Origin: an uncultured Microcaldota archaeon
Lineage (GTDB): Archaea; Micrarchaeota; Micrarchaeia; Anstonellales; Bilamarchaeaceae
DNA: 6,648 nt
Direction of reading: 5' to 3'
NCBI GenBank assembly: GCA_903920925.1
Contig: CAIXOA010000158.1
Coordinates: forward strand, 1 to 6,648
Shown here: positions 6,235-6,648 of the stretch, one piece after another
How positions within the stretch are numbered: the first letter of the stretch is position 1
Layout of the letters: every line of letters begins with the position of its first letter
Notes under the pieces: model-generated
Seen by the model: the letters and a program-made list of their open reading frames with translations, nothing else
Database searches by the model: none
Told to the model about the DNA's origin: nothing
Program-made: the position numbers and the translations under genes

Positions 6235-6247
6235 AACCATATTGGTT
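6235..6247. promoter_or_regulatory. Palindromic candidate operator between regulator and sufB
   Basis: AACCA-TAT-TGGTT is a perfect 5-bp dyad around a 3-nt centre, with imperfect A/T symmetry continuing outwards. It lies just downstream of the - strand TATA element, between it and the predicted regulator transcription start, and abuts or overlaps the upstream edge of the + strand TATA element for sufB. Lrp/AsnC proteins bind short dyad sites of about this size with A/T-rich flanks. A protein bound here could block polymerase for the regulator operon and affect TBP/TFB loading for sufB. Binding by the neighbouring regulator is inferred. Confidence 0.5.
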
Positions 6248-6255
6248 TAAAAATA
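6246..6255 (+). promoter_or_regulatory. Candidate TATA box for sufB
   Basis: TTTAAAAATA is centred about 26 nt before the sufB ATG, which predicts a leaderless transcript starting at or next to the start codon. No Shine-Dalgarno sequence precedes the ATG. The element overlaps the - strand TATA element. Confidence 0.45.
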
Positions 6256-6258
6256 TAA
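6247..6258 (-). promoter_or_regulatory. Candidate TATA box for the regulator-sufC-sufS-sufU operon
   Basis: On the - strand this reads TTATATTTTTAA. Its centre is about 31 nt upstream of the first ATG (6221), giving a predicted start site near 6227 and a leader of only a few nucleotides. No other A/T-rich promoter-like element separates the four - strand genes, whose coding regions touch or overlap, so all four are likely transcribed from here. Confidence 0.5.
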
Positions 6259-6275
6259 CTTAATCAAAATAGTGC

Positions 6276-6648
6276 ATGGAGCTTAGCGAAGATGTTGTCC
6301 GCTACATCTCCTCCGTGAAAAAGGAGCCGGAATGGATGCTTCGGAGGCGGATGGAAGCCTATGGGAAATTCCAGGAGTTTCCCATCCAGAAATTCGGGCC
6401 GGACCTCTCAGCCATGAAGCTGGACGAGGTGGAATGGTACGCGCAGGGCGGCGGGAAGAAGAAAAGCTGGGATGAGGTGAGCCCCGAGATACGGGAGAAG
6501 TTTGAGAAGCTCGGAGTTCCTGAAGCCGAACGCAAATTTTTGGCGGGATTGGAGGCGCAATTGGAGTCCGAAGCGGTTTACGGAAACCTCAAAAAAGAAT
6601 GGGAAAGCAAGGGAGTGATATTCACAAATATGGACGAGGCGGTGCAAA
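6276..6648 (+). CDS. sufB: SufB, Fe-S cluster scaffold protein (N-terminal part, 3' truncated)
   Basis: The ATG at 6276 opens a frame that runs off the window end; 124 residues are visible of a family usually about 450-480. They match the conserved SufB N-terminus: KKEPEWMLRRRMEAYGKF (15-32), FPIQKFGPDLS (35-45), SWDEVSPEIREKFEKLGVPEAERKFLAG (64-91), ESEAVYGNLKKEWESKGVIF (98-117) and NMDEAVQ at the edge. SufB is the cytoplasmic scaffold on which clusters form, in complex with SufC and SufD or a second SufB. The WDxVPxEI...LGIPExE.K.LAG...SE.VY block is what separates it from SufD. The catalytic C-terminal region is outside the window. It diverges from the regulator-sufC-sufS-sufU operon across 54 bp and has a TATA-like element but no ribosome binding site, so it is probably leaderless. 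Confidence 0.96.
   Translation, partial: MELSEDVVRYISSVKKEPEWMLRRRMEAYGKFQEFPIQKFGPDLSAMKLDEVEWYAQGGGKKKSWDEVSPEIREKFEKLGVPEAERKFLAGLEAQLESEAVYGNLKKEWESKGVIFTNMDEAVQ

Overview
The window looks like chromosomal DNA from an archaeon of moderately high GC. Most start codons sit 20 to 35 nt downstream of an A/T-only, TATA-box-like element. Several starts appear leaderless or nearly so, others carry a GGTG-type ribosome binding site, and there is an Lrp/AsnC regulator. Compact packing and a set of unrecognised small proteins would fit a DPANN-type lineage, but no rRNA or lineage marker is present, so that placement is only a suggestion. No tRNA, CRISPR, insertion sequence or long repeat was seen. 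No stretch above 300 bases lacks a gene; the longest intergenic gaps are 98, 91 and 54 bp.

Left part (1-3522), four proteins I cannot assign to known families. Gene A (5' end outside the window, + strand) and gene B (- strand) converge with 4 bp between their stops. Both encode proteins with a signal-peptide-like N-terminus, a Pro/Gly-rich spacer and a beta-rich body, and they share colinear motifs, so they look like diverged paralogues that are exported or membrane-anchored. Gene C starts divergently from gene B across a 91-bp promoter region. It is followed 98 bp later by gene D, which has its own promoter with the same ATTTAAAT core. C and D are predicted cytoplasmic, lack cysteine, and share a similar layout (N-terminal alpha/beta-like domain, low-complexity linker, short C-terminal domain), so they may also be distant relatives.

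Right part (3524-6648), a SUF iron-sulfur cluster assembly locus. On the - strand, in transcription order, lie an Lrp/AsnC regulator, sufC (ABC ATPase), sufS (cysteine desulfurase) and a sufU/iscU-like gene. They are joined by 1-nt, 0-nt and 4-nt junctions, which indicates one translationally coupled operon. On the + strand, divergent from the regulator, sufB (scaffold) begins and runs off the window. The 54-bp region between regulator and sufB holds TATA-like elements for both directions and a 13-bp palindrome (AACCA-TAT-TGGTT), a candidate binding site through which the regulator could control both arms.

Working model: SufS takes sulfur from cysteine, the SufU-like protein accepts or relays it, SufB (with a partner probably encoded beyond the window) builds the cluster, and SufC powers the scaffold. 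Control by an Lrp-family protein encoded in the same operon is the most interesting testable idea here. Genes A to D are not obviously linked to SUF; gene D and the SUF operon merely converge with 1 nt between their stops.
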